Origin: HGM04593 sp045647885
Lineage (GTDB): Bacteria > Bacteroidota > Bacteroidia > Bacteroidales > Bacteroidaceae
Reading direction: 5' to 3'
NCBI GenBank assembly: GCA_045647885.1
Contig: JAZRMX010000040.1
Coordinates: 1 to 64,000 of the forward strand
Length of the DNA: 64,000 nucleotides
Below, one piece after another: positions 17,839 to 26,823 of this stretch (the first letter of the stretch is position 1; every line of letters begins with the position of its first letter). Below the pieces are notes generated by a model. The model was given only the letters and a program-made list of their open reading frames with translations. It was not told where the DNA came from and did not search any database. Position numbers and translations under genes: made by a program.

Positions 17839-18762
17839 ATGAAAAAGAGCATTACCATCAGCCTGGGAGGGCGCGCATTCCTCATCACAGAAGAGGCATA
17901 CAACAGTCTCGAGGATTATTTGAGCAGCCTTGCTACAACCTTTAAAGGACACGACAGTGCCGACGAGATTATAGCCGACATTGAAGCACGCATAAGCGAA
18001 TTGTGCGAAAAACGCCTTGCACAAAGCCATAGCGACATCATTGAGACAGACCTCGTAAACGAGATGATTAACCGTATGGGCAAGCCCGAAGCTATGATTG
18101 ACGAAGAAAATGTTGAAGAAAAAAGCGACACCACAAAAGAGGAATGCGCTGAGAAATCCACCTCACAGGAGAGCGGAGGACGCATCTTTGAGAAAATGCA
18201 GCTGAACAAGAAATATTACCTCGACACCGACGAACGTATGGTAGGCGGTGTAATTTCAGGCCTTGCAGCATACCTCAACAGCGATGTAACCATACTGCGC
18301 ATCATTGCCCTCATTGCAATAATTGCCACAGGTTTCATAGGCATAATAACCTACCTTGTAGTGTGGTGCATAGCTCCCGCCGCCAGCAACACAAGCGAGA
18401 AATTAAGAATGCAAGGCATAGAGCCCACACCCGAAAACATTGCCGACAAAATAACCAACGAAAAGCCCGAGAACGAGAAAAAGAGCAACACTCCGCTTGA
18501 AAAAGAAAAAGGCAACATAACACGCATTGCTCTGCTGATTGCTGCAATAGCCATAGGTATCTACGTTTTTAGCACAACATTCTTCAGAATACACATAGAT
18601 GGCAGCACAATAAACGGAACAATAATACTGTCGCTAATACTGTTGATTGCCTTTTTTGTGCAAAAAGCAAACATACCCAGCTTGTTAAAAACAATACTTC
18701 TTATTGCAATAACAGTTTTTGCACTCTTTTCAATATTTATAATGATGACGAGAATCTTCTAA
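17839..18762 (+). CDS. PspC domain membrane protein
   Basis: 307 residues. An N-terminal cytoplasmic part (1-125) carries a charged region. The PspC domain (about 125-185) shows KYYLDTDERMVGGVISGLAA and a membrane helix ending WCIAPA. A charged linker (EKPENEKKSNTPLEKEKGN) and three further hydrophobic helices form the C-terminal part. PspC in enterobacteria senses envelope stress. The N-terminal 80 residues are shared with the next gene (SLGGRAFLITEEAYNSLEDY against EIGSHTFYFEDDALLILENY), so the two are paralogues. Confidence 0.85.
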   Translation: MKKSITISLGGRAFLITEEAYNSLEDYLSSLATTFKGHDSADEIIADIEARISELCEKRLAQSHSDIIETDLVNEMINRMGKPEAMIDEENVEEKSDTTKEECAEKSTSQESGGRIFEKMQLNKKYYLDTDERMVGGVISGLAAYLNSDVTILRIIALIAIIATGFIGIITYLVVWCIAPAASNTSEKLRMQGIEPTPENIADKITNEKPENEKKSNTPLEKEKGNITRIALLIAAIAIGIYVFSTTFFRIHIDGSTINGTIILSLILLIAFFVQKANIPSLLKTILLIAITVFALFSIFIMMTRIF

Positions 18763-18777
18763 CGATACAACAGAGTT

Positions 18778-20613
18778 ATGAAAAAGATAAACCAAATAGA
18801 GATAGGCTCACATACCTTCTATTTCGAAGACGACGCACTACTCATACTAGAGAACTACACCACCCGCATAAAAGAACTTTACCGCGACAACGGCGAGGAA
18901 CTGAAAGTTGCCGATGTGGAGAGCCGTATATCAGAAATTTGCCACGAACGTGTGGGAGAAAAAGGCATAGTAACTGCCCAGCTCATCTCCGACGCTATAA
19001 ACATTATAGGTATACAATTGGATACTCCCAACGAAGAAAATACGCAAGAGGCCAAGCAAGAAGAGAAACAAGAAGAAGCGACCAAAGACGAGAGCAACGA
19101 ACCTTGGTATCGCGCAATGCTCCTCGGCAACAAGATATTCCGCGACACACACAAAGGTTACCTCGCCGGTGTTCTTTCGGGCCTTGCAGCATACTTCGGA
19201 ACAAGTGCCGCCCTGCTGCGCATACTCACCATTCTGCTATTTATTGTAGAACCGGTGGGCGGAATAGTCTTCATCACATACATAGTTTTGTGGATAATAT
19301 TCCCCAAAGCCACAAGCATTATTGACTACGCCCGTATGCACCGCGTAAACACTAAAGGCGGCGAAGAGATTATGAAAATAACCTGGAAAGAGAACTACGA
19401 ACGCGCCCTGCTGGAGCTTGAACAACCCACCGCCGGCGGTTGCCTGCCCACACTTGTAAAAGCACTCTTTTTCATCCTCATAGCCATACCGGCAATACCC
19501 ATAGGAATCTTCCTCCTGGCAATAATAATAATGCCTCTAATCTTTATATACCTGTTTATGGAAGGAGGGCTCAGTGGCTTAATAGCACTTCCATTCTTAG
19601 TGATGGGCATTGGTGCTATTACTGTTGTGGCAATAATAATTGTTACGCTCATATACTGGATTATCAAAAAAGTAAGGGGTGGCAAGCCTATGAAACGATT
19701 GACAAAAATAGTAATCGCTATAATGCTGTTCGTAGCCCTGCTTGTCACAGGCGCAGCCCTTCACCACACAGCCACACTATACGGCGGGTACAAAAACCTT
19801 GAGCAGATTATCACTACCGGCTTTAGGGATTTAACATCTCCCACCGGTCTTTCCGGCAGCACCGTTACGAGCCTTCTTACCGGCAGCTACACCAGCAGAA
19901 GCGGAGATTTTTACAACAACCACCCCGTCAATGCCACCGGCAACAAAGTTTTTGCAAGCATCTGGGACAATAGCAGCGGCCTTCCATTCATTATAGAGAG
20001 CATACACAACGATCGTGGAGAGTACAATATATACTTCTACCATCACCAGGGAAACCTTGCCGATAGAATCCTAAACAAGGAATACGATGCACAATACACC
20101 ATAAATGCCGAAGCAATACACGGCAACCTCTACTTTGTTTGGGACGGAGAGAACAACACCCTCTACACCGACGAAGACTACAGCACAGCCGATGGAACAA
20201 GAAACACCACTCTTAAACAAGGTAGCAGCGCATTGAAGATAGGCGACACAAGCGGAAAAGATTTCAATTTCGGTAACGCAGCCGAAAAAGGACTCACCCC
20301 CTTCTCCATCTTTTTCTACGCCGACCAACGCATCCCGTCGTTGCTTGTAGGTGGTGACGAGGATAACGCAGGAATTGAGATTGCACCAGTATCCACATAC
20401 AAAAGCATAAAAGGATTACAATTACCTGTACACGCTACCACCATCGACCACAACGGGCAAAAAGACACCGTGGATCTGACCACCGACATCTACCTCGACG
20501 AAGATAAAATGAACCAAACACTCGACGACGTAAAAAAACTGGGCCAGGCAGCCGACAGCATTATAAGAAACGCACAGGATATTGTTAATATAAACTACAA
20601 CGTAAGTAAATAA
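18778..20613 (+). CDS. PspC domain protein with long C-terminal extracytoplasmic domain
   Basis: 611 residues. The N-terminal part is paralogous to the previous gene, and a PspC domain is at about 115-185 (KIFRDTHKGYLAGVLSGLAA, then WIIFPKA). Hydrophobic helices follow near 225-295, then another near 305-325 (IVIAIMLFVALLVTGAAL). The last 280 residues have no recognised domain; they are rich in Asn, Thr and Asp with strand-like stretches and are probably outside the membrane. It ends the PadR-PspC-PspC operon before a strong terminator. A role in envelope-stress sensing is inferred from the PspC domain only. Confidence 0.8.
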   Translation: MKKINQIEIGSHTFYFEDDALLILENYTTRIKELYRDNGEELKVADVESRISEICHERVGEKGIVTAQLISDAINIIGIQLDTPNEENTQEAKQEEKQEEATKDESNEPWYRAMLLGNKIFRDTHKGYLAGVLSGLAAYFGTSAALLRILTILLFIVEPVGGIVFITYIVLWIIFPKATSIIDYARMHRVNTKGGEEIMKITWKENYERALLELEQPTAGGCLPTLVKALFFILIAIPAIPIGIFLLAIIIMPLIFIYLFMEGGLSGLIALPFLVMGIGAITVVAIIIVTLIYWIIKKVRGGKPMKRLTKIVIAIMLFVALLVTGAALHHTATLYGGYKNLEQIITTGFRDLTSPTGLSGSTVTSLLTGSYTSRSGDFYNNHPVNATGNKVFASIWDNSSGLPFIIESIHNDRGEYNIYFYHHQGNLADRILNKEYDAQYTINAEAIHGNLYFVWDGENNTLYTDEDYSTADGTRNTTLKQGSSALKIGDTSGKDFNFGNAAEKGLTPFSIFFYADQRIPSLLVGGDEDNAGIEIAPVSTYKSIKGLQLPVHATTIDHNGQKDTVDLTTDIYLDEDKMNQTLDDVKKLGQAADSIIRNAQDIVNINYNVSK

Positions 20614-20628
20614 AATTATGCACCTTAC

Positions 20629-20668
20629 AATTAAATGGGCTGTGAGATATCTCACAGCCCATTTAATT
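20629..20668. terminator. Bidirectional terminator, PspC operon and LRR gene
   Basis: Perfect 40-base palindrome (arms AATTAAATGGGCTGTGAGAT and its complement) between two convergent genes. A/T-rich ends give U-rich tails in both directions. Confidence 0.85.
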
Positions 20669-20683
20669 CAATCTCATATATTA

Positions 20684-22396
20684 TTAGTTGCTTCCCAAAA
20701 TAATGCTAACGAGGGTTGTAACATCACCCACGTTCACAATACCGTCATCGTTCACATCGGCAGAAGATGACTGTGAAGAAGAATCGAGAATCATTGAAAC
20801 AATAGTTGTTACATCGCCCACATTCACAATATCATCACCATTTATATCACCTGCAACTGCCGATTCCATTTCTACCATATTAGTAAAATTCTTCCAATAA
20901 GTAGCAGACCTGTAAGCTGCGGTTGCCCCCTTAGGCACAAACAATGTGGCTTTGGTGTATATACTATTGCTAAAAGGATTAAAATCGGCAGTGGGAGGTA
21001 TCATAGAATTTGCATAGACTGTTTCTACATTTCCACAATTATCAAAAGCAAACTCGCCAATAGAGGTTAAACTTTCAGGCAAAGATATGCTCTTTAACTT
21101 ATAACTGTTATAAAACAGATTTTTACCTACGTGTTTCACCCCTTCCCCTATTTTAACTTCGGTAAAGCCGTTGCCATTAAATATAAAATTTCTACTTGCA
21201 ACGCTGTCGGTAAGTTCACAATTCATTTCCAGTATTCCTGTACAATTATTAAAAGCATAGATATCAATTGTGGATACAGAAGAAGGTATCACTATTTTTT
21301 CCACCTTCCTACAACCAGCAAACGCATTTACACCAATTGTTTTAAGCCCATCATTCAAAATAATTTTACGCAAGCTGTCGCAGTAATTAAAGGCGTAATC
21401 TCCTATATAACTCAAAGTACCGGGAGCTACAAATTCTCTAATCTTTCTACAATATCGGAATGCACTGGCCCGTATTACCTCTATACCTGCTGCAATATCT
21501 ATTGTTTCCAATTTTGGACAATCGTAAAAACAACCTTCCGGTATAACCTTGACATAACCACCGATACGAATTTCTTCCAATTCAGAGCTGTTGGCAAAAG
21601 ACCAGTCGGCAAAAATCCACTCATTTTGAGTTAATAGAAGCGATTTGAATTTGTTTCCATAGAAGATATTTGGGGTATTAAATACATCCCAACCTATAAA
21701 GTAACCATCGCAGAGGGGAGCGAACTCACCACCACAACCCGTAAATGCGTATGGTTCAAGAAAATAAACTGACGATGATAGTAAGAATTTATCCATAGAG
21801 AGACAACCATCAAAAGCATATCCTTCGATGGTTAATATATTGACAGGGAAAAATACATATTTCAAATTTTCACAGCCTCTGAACATTGAATGCGTAACCT
21901 TTGTGTGCCCCTCGCCTAATTCTGCTCTTTCTAATTTTTTACAATTATTAAATATACCTGCTCCAAGATGTCTCACCGATTTGGGAATATGGAAATTTTC
22001 TATACTTGTATATTCAAAAGCATATTTACCAATAGAATCGAGCCCGACACTCAACCAAACCTCCTTCAAGTTTTTACAACCCGAAAAAGCATAATCACCT
22101 ATAATATCTACCGAAGATGGAACTGTAACACTCACAAGGTCTTCACAGCGATAAAAAGCCATAGAATTTATGTATTTTACAGTGTACCTCTTTTTCTCTT
22201 CACCGTAATCTATTTCAATAGAAGAACGGATAGTTACATTCTTAAACGACAATGGCTCGCTATACGCACAACCATAACAGACTGCAGTAGAATCTGAAAT
22301 TGGCTGATAGGCAATCCCGTTTATTATAACATCCGCTTTTACAGCAGAAACACTAATAAACAGCAATGCAACAAATGAGAGGAATAACTTTTTCAT
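20684..22396 (-). CDS. Secreted BspA-like leucine-rich-repeat protein with dockerin-like repeats
   Basis: 570 residues: signal peptide (MKKLFLSFVALLFISVSAVKA), then about 15 repeats of the LRR_5/BspA type from residue 60 to 480, each with a core like IGDYAFSGCKNLKEVWLS or IGVNAFAGCRKVEKIVIPSS. A short linker follows, then a C-terminal pair of dockerin-like 22-residue repeats (GDINGDDIVNVGDVTTIVSM and ADVNDDGIVNVGDVTTLVSI) with Asp/Asn at calcium-loop positions. BspA-like proteins bind host or partner surfaces in other species. The dockerin-like end suggests calcium binding or docking to a partner, but no cohesin is nearby. Confidence 0.88.
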   Translation of the reverse strand: MKKLFLSFVALLFISVSAVKADVIINGIAYQPISDSTAVCYGCAYSEPLSFKNVTIRSSIEIDYGEEKKRYTVKYINSMAFYRCEDLVSVTVPSSVDIIGDYAFSGCKNLKEVWLSVGLDSIGKYAFEYTSIENFHIPKSVRHLGAGIFNNCKKLERAELGEGHTKVTHSMFRGCENLKYVFFPVNILTIEGYAFDGCLSMDKFLLSSSVYFLEPYAFTGCGGEFAPLCDGYFIGWDVFNTPNIFYGNKFKSLLLTQNEWIFADWSFANSSELEEIRIGGYVKVIPEGCFYDCPKLETIDIAAGIEVIRASAFRYCRKIREFVAPGTLSYIGDYAFNYCDSLRKIILNDGLKTIGVNAFAGCRKVEKIVIPSSVSTIDIYAFNNCTGILEMNCELTDSVASRNFIFNGNGFTEVKIGEGVKHVGKNLFYNSYKLKSISLPESLTSIGEFAFDNCGNVETVYANSMIPPTADFNPFSNSIYTKATLFVPKGATAAYRSATYWKNFTNMVEMESAVAGDINGDDIVNVGDVTTIVSMILDSSSQSSSADVNDDGIVNVGDVTTLVSIILGSN

Positions 22397-22451
22397 TTAA
22401 ATATTCTATTAATTGTACAAAGTGTAAAATTAGTAAAAATTCACATAAAAC

Positions 22452-22483
22452 AAAAAGCACGCCCCGAATATTTCGGGGCGTGC
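22452..22483 (-). terminator. Intrinsic terminator of the gcv operon
   Basis: GCACGCCCCGAA and TTCGGGGCGTGC form a 12-base stem (22457-22483). On the minus strand it is followed by five T. It lies 21 bases past the gcvPB stop. Confidence 0.88.
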
Positions 22484-22503
22484 AATAATGTATGTGACAC
22501 TTA

Positions 22504-23970
22504 TTACTCTGCAGTCAGTTGCTTATAGATTGTCTTGGGCGAGCGTGCAGCAGTAGTCTCGTCGAGACGGCGCACGGGTGTCGAATATGGTGCATTCTTC
22601 ACCACATCGGGGTTCTCAATGGCCTCACGGGCAACTTTCTTCATCACAGCGATAAACTCGTCGAGTGTCTCCTTGCTTTCCGTTTCAGTGGGCTCTATCA
22701 TTATGCTCTGGTGGAAAAGCAGAGGGAAATAGATTGTAGGCGCGTGATAGCCATAGTCGAGAAGGCGTTTTGCAATATCAAGCGTGGTTACACCTGTCGA
22801 TTTATCGGCAAGACCGTCGAAGACAAATTCGTGCTTGCACACACCCTCTATTGGCAGATAATACTCCTCTTTCAGCGACTCCTTTACATAATTGGCATTA
22901 AGCACTGCAAGCGGGCCCACCATCTTCACATTCTCGCGACCGAGAGTGAGAATATAGGTGTAGGCGCGCAACAGAACGCCGAAGTTTCCGAGGAACGACG
23001 ACACGTTGCCCGACGATTTTTCGTCGCACAACAAGTAGAATTTACCGGAATCATCCTTCTTCACCTGCGGGTTAGGCAACAGATGCTCAAGACCGGCACG
23101 CACGCCCACAGGGCCATCGCCGGGACCGCCACCACCGTGAGGTGTAGAGAATGTCTTATGAAGATTAATGTGCATAATGTCGAAGCCCATATCTCCGGGG
23201 CGACATTTACCGAGCACGGCATTAAGGTTGGCTCCATCGTAATAGAGAAGACCGCCGGCCTCGTGCACTAGACGTGAAATTTCGGGAATCTCGGTTTCAA
23301 AGATTCCAAGAGTATTGGGGTTGGTCATCATAATACCGGCAACAGTATCGTCGAGCAAAGGTTTCAAGTCCTCCACGTCCACAGTACCATTAGCGGTAGA
23401 CTTAACCTCCACTATCTGCAAGCCACACACGGCAGCACTGGCAGGGTTGGTACCGTGAGCACTGTCGGGCACAATAACCTTTGTACGCTTGAAGTCGCCA
23501 CGCTGTTCGTGGTACGAGCGCATAATCATAAGGCCTGTAAGCTCGCCGTGAGCTCCGGCATAAGGGTTGAGCGTAAAGGCTGAAAGACCACTTATCTCGG
23601 CAAGCGACGCAGCAAGGTTGTAATAAACCTCGAGCGCACCCTGCGCCTCATCGTCGGGAGTTGAGGGGTGCAGGTTGAAAGCCGGCAACGAAGAAATCTC
23701 CTCGTTTATACGGGGGTTGTATTTCATTGTACAGCTACCCAAGGGGTAGAATCCGGTATCTACACCAAAGTTCTTGTTTGACAAATTTGTGTAGTGACGC
23801 ACCACATCGAACTCGGTTACTTGTGGCAACAATGGAGCGGTTTCGCGCTTCAGACCGGCAGGTAACTCGCAGGGACAATATTGCTCCTTGAATTCGTTTT
23901 TGGGAAGGGAATATCCTTCGCGTCCCTCTTTCGAGAGTTCAAATATAAGTTTATCGTAATTGCGTATCAT
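22504..23970 (-). CDS. gcvPB: Glycine dehydrogenase (decarboxylating) subunit 2
   Basis: One half of the two-subunit P protein of the glycine cleavage system. With GcvPA it decarboxylates glycine and passes the aminomethyl group to lipoyl-GcvH. 488 residues; the PLP-binding lysine is in NLHKTFSTPHGGGGPG, the standard P-protein motif. The N-terminal SLPKNEFKEQYCPCELP is typical of the split form. It is the last gene of the operon lplA-gcvT-gcvH-gcvPA-gcvPB, 18 bases after gcvPA. Many Bacteroides carry a single fused gcvP instead (from memory, worth checking). Confidence 0.94.
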   Translation of the reverse strand: MIRNYDKLIFELSKEGREGYSLPKNEFKEQYCPCELPAGLKRETAPLLPQVTEFDVVRHYTNLSNKNFGVDTGFYPLGSCTMKYNPRINEEISSLPAFNLHPSTPDDEAQGALEVYYNLAASLAEISGLSAFTLNPYAGAHGELTGLMIMRSYHEQRGDFKRTKVIVPDSAHGTNPASAAVCGLQIVEVKSTANGTVDVEDLKPLLDDTVAGIMMTNPNTLGIFETEIPEISRLVHEAGGLLYYDGANLNAVLGKCRPGDMGFDIMHINLHKTFSTPHGGGGPGDGPVGVRAGLEHLLPNPQVKKDDSGKFYLLCDEKSSGNVSSFLGNFGVLLRAYTYILTLGRENVKMVGPLAVLNANYVKESLKEEYYLPIEGVCKHEFVFDGLADKSTGVTTLDIAKRLLDYGYHAPTIYFPLLFHQSIMIEPTETESKETLDEFIAVMKKVAREAIENPDVVKNAPYSTPVRRLDETTAARSPKTIYKQLTAE

Positions 23971-23988
23971 ATTACTCTCCTCCCTTTA

Positions 23989-25305
23989 TCAGATGTTTTT
24001 TACTATTTCCACAAACTTGTCAATCTCGGCTTTTGTGCGCTGTTCTGTGACACAGACGAGCAACATATCATCGGCAATCTTCACTCCGCCCAAGATTCCT
24101 TCGGCAAGAAGTGCCTGCTGAATTGTATCCACAGGAATGGAGGTCTTCACGGCAAACTCATTCATAAACGGTTTGTCAAAAGCCATCGAGCACTTACCTG
24201 TTGCCACAAGTTGCTCGGCGAGATAGTGTGCACCGCCGTATGATGCAGCGTTCACCTCTTTGAGCCCTTTGTGCCCCATAAGCGAGAGGTAGATGGTAAC
24301 ATAGAGTGCCATCAACGACTGGTTGGAACAGATGTTGCTGTTGGCTTTCTCGCGGCGTATGTGCTGCTCGCGCGCCTGCAGAGTGAGCACAAAGGCACGT
24401 TTACCATCAACGTCGGTGGTGGCTCCCACAATGCGCCCGGGAAGTTTACGCACAAGAGTGTTGGTGGTAGCAAGATAACCCACATAAGGGCCGCCGTAGG
24501 TCATAGGTATGCCAAGCGTCTGCGCATCGCCACAAGCGATGTCGGCTCCCCACTCTGCCGGTGTCTTGAGCACGGCAAGCGACGAGGGGTTGGCATTCAT
24601 AACCATAAGTGCTTTCTTTGCGTGGCACATATCGGCAACACCGGTATAGTCCTCAATAATGCCATAGAAATTGGGCTGCGCAAGGATAACACCGGCAACA
24701 TCGTCACCGGCAAGCTTTGCCTCAAGGTCGGCAAGGTCGGTAACTCCCTCCTTTTCGGCAATTGCAACTACCTCTACACCCTGATACCTTGCGTATGTTT
24801 CAACAACGCGTTTTACCTTAGGGTTCAAGGTTGCCGACATAAGAACCTTATTGCGTTTCTTTGCTGCGGCAATGGTCATCATCATAGCCTCGGCTGTGGC
24901 GGTTGTTCCGTCGTACATAGAGGCGTTGGTAACATCCATACCTGTGAGCCCGGTTATCATTGACTGATACTCGAAGATATACTGCAATGTTCCTTGTGAT
25001 ATTTCGGGCTGATACGGTGTATAGGCTGTGAGGAACTCGCCACGCTGTATAATTGCATTTATCACCGACGGCGAGTAATGGTCTTCGACGCCCGCACCAG
25101 CAAAGCACACCAGCTTGCCGTTGCGGTTACCGAGTGTTTCAAAGAATCGGCGTATCTCACTCTCCGACATTGCTTCGGGGAGTGCAAATTCTCTATTGAA
25201 CAGCAATTGCTCGGGAATTTCGGCGTATAGGTCGTCCAAGGATTTCAACCCAGCCACGGCGAGCATCTGTTCAATATCTTCCTTTGTATGGGGAAAATAT
25301 TTCAT
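23989..25305 (-). CDS. gcvPA: Glycine dehydrogenase (decarboxylating) subunit 1
   Basis: Partner of GcvPB in the split P protein; this half corresponds to the N-terminal half of the fused enzyme. 438 residues, normal length. Motifs: YFPHTKEDIEQML at the start, FAGAGVEDHYSPSVINAII near 70, YTPYQPEISQGTLQYIFEYQ near 95, and GADIACGDAQTLGIPMTYGG near 250. It lies 6 bases after gcvH. Both P halves are intact and adjacent, so the enzyme should be functional. Confidence 0.94.
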   Translation of the reverse strand: MKYFPHTKEDIEQMLAVAGLKSLDDLYAEIPEQLLFNREFALPEAMSESEIRRFFETLGNRNGKLVCFAGAGVEDHYSPSVINAIIQRGEFLTAYTPYQPEISQGTLQYIFEYQSMITGLTGMDVTNASMYDGTTATAEAMMMTIAAAKKRNKVLMSATLNPKVKRVVETYARYQGVEVVAIAEKEGVTDLADLEAKLAGDDVAGVILAQPNFYGIIEDYTGVADMCHAKKALMVMNANPSSLAVLKTPAEWGADIACGDAQTLGIPMTYGGPYVGYLATTNTLVRKLPGRIVGATTDVDGKRAFVLTLQAREQHIRREKANSNICSNQSLMALYVTIYLSLMGHKGLKEVNAASYGGAHYLAEQLVATGKCSMAFDKPFMNEFAVKTSIPVDTIQQALLAEGILGGVKIADDMLLVCVTEQRTKAEIDKFVEIVKNI

Positions 25306-25311
25306 CTTTTA

Positions 25312-25692
25312 TTATTCATTAATAAATGATTTGTATGCTGCTGCATCCATAAGGCTTTCAGCCTCTGAGGGGTCGGTAAGTTTTACCTTTATTATCCAGT
25401 TGGCATAGGGGTCGCTATTGATAAGTTCGGGGCTGTCGGCAAGAGCCTCGTTAATCTCCACAACCTCGCCACTGACGGGTGAGATGAGGTCGCTTGCAGC
25501 TTTCACACTCTCAACTGCGCCGAAGTCCTCGCCGGCAGTAACTTCGTCACCCTCGTCGGGCATATCTACATACACCACATTACCAAGCTCGTGCTGTGCA
25601 TAATCGGTAATACCTACATATCCGTACTCACCCTCAATCTTTACATACTCGTGTGACTCTGCGTAGAAAAGTCCTTCAATAATTGTGCTCAT
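25312..25692 (-). CDS. gcvH: Glycine cleavage system H protein
   Basis: Small lipoyl carrier that shuttles the aminomethyl group between the P, T and L proteins. 126 residues. The lipoylated lysine is in GAVESVKAASDLISPVSGEV, and the end NPE-type motif is seen as SDPYANWIIKVKL. Lipoate would be attached by the LplA encoded two genes upstream. Thirty-six bases separate it from gcvT. Confidence 0.96.
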   Translation of the reverse strand: MSTIIEGLFYAESHEYVKIEGEYGYVGITDYAQHELGNVVYVDMPDEGDEVTAGEDFGAVESVKAASDLISPVSGEVVEINEALADSPELINSDPYANWIIKVKLTDPSEAESLMDAAAYKSFINE

Positions 25693-25728
25693 AATTTTTG
25701 TTTTTTAGGTTGTTATAAGTTATTGTTT

Positions 25729-26820
25729 TTATTTTTTGTAATTCTTGTCGTAGAAACGTTTTTTGGTAACCTTGCCGGGGAACACCTTCTTGCGTATGCG
25801 CACGGCAACCTCGGTATCGAGCTTTGTATGCGCAATGTCTATAAGTGCCATACAAACACTCTTGCCGGTGGAGATTGAGTTATAACCTGTGGTAACAGTA
25901 CCAACAATCTCACCGCCAACCTCAACATCGTATCCGTGGCGAGGTATAGCCTTGTCGTAAAGTTCAATACCCACAATTTTACGCTTCAAGCCTTCGGCTT
26001 TCTGCGCTGCAAGCGCCTCTTTACCTATAAAATTATCTTTTTCGAGCTTCACAAAAATACCTAGCCCAGCCTCGAGAGGAGTAATCTCGTCGGAGAGTTC
26101 GTCGCCATAAAGTGGCAAGCCCACCTCGAAACGGAGAGTGTCGCGGCAACCAAGACCACAAGGCAGAACCTCGCCGCTTGCAAGCAGTTTATCCCAAACC
26201 TCATTGGTGAAAGCGTGCGAACCGTAAAGCTCAAAACCATCCTCGCCGGTGTAACCAGTGCGGCTGATTATAATTGTTTCACCATTATATTCAACCTCCT
26301 TACAGGTGTAGAAAACCATTTCGCTGCAAGGAATACCAAGCACTCTTTCAATAATCTCCTCGGTCTTTGGGCCCTGAACGGCCACCTCGCCATATATATC
26401 GCTCTGGTGCTCTATGGTAACATCAAAATTCGCAGCGTGCTGCATTATCCAAGCAACATCCTTGTCTATGTTCGATGCATTTATAACAAGGAAATAGCGT
26501 TTGTCGCCCATCTTGTATACAAGCAGGTCATCGACCACACCACCTGTGGGATGACACATCATACCGTAGTAGATTTTTCCGTCGGGAGCATCAGTTATAT
26601 CGTTTGTAAAAATATAGTTTACAAACTTTTCACTCTCGGCACCGGTTACAAGCACCTCACCCATATGCGACACGTCGAAAATACCGCAAGCCTGGCGAAC
26701 CGCATTATGTTCCTCAACAATATTGCTATATTGTATGGGCATATCAAAACCGCCGAAAGGGCTTATCAACGCACCAAGTGCCACGTGTTTGTCGTAAAGA
26801 CAGGTTCTTTTATTTTCCAT
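25729..26820 (-). CDS. gcvT: Glycine cleavage system T protein (aminomethyltransferase)
   Basis: Transfers the one-carbon unit from aminomethyl-GcvH to tetrahydrofolate, releasing ammonia. 363 residues. Folate-site motifs include FDVSHMGEVLVTG near 50 and ISRTGYTGEDGFELY near 195. The start is supported by the usual opening (KRTCLYDKHVALGALISPFG). It lies 3 bases after lplA in transcription order. With gcvH and the split gcvP it gives the whole system apart from the shared L protein (lpd), which is not in the window. Confidence 0.95.
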   Translation of the reverse strand: MENKRTCLYDKHVALGALISPFGGFDMPIQYSNIVEEHNAVRQACGIFDVSHMGEVLVTGAESEKFVNYIFTNDITDAPDGKIYYGMMCHPTGGVVDDLLVYKMGDKRYFLVINASNIDKDVAWIMQHAANFDVTIEHQSDIYGEVAVQGPKTEEIIERVLGIPCSEMVFYTCKEVEYNGETIIISRTGYTGEDGFELYGSHAFTNEVWDKLLASGEVLPCGLGCRDTLRFEVGLPLYGDELSDEITPLEAGLGIFVKLEKDNFIGKEALAAQKAEGLKRKIVGIELYDKAIPRHGYDVEVGGEIVGTVTTGYNSISTGKSVCMALIDIAHTKLDTEVAVRIRKKVFPGKVTKKRFYDKNYKK

Positions 26821-26823
26821 AGG

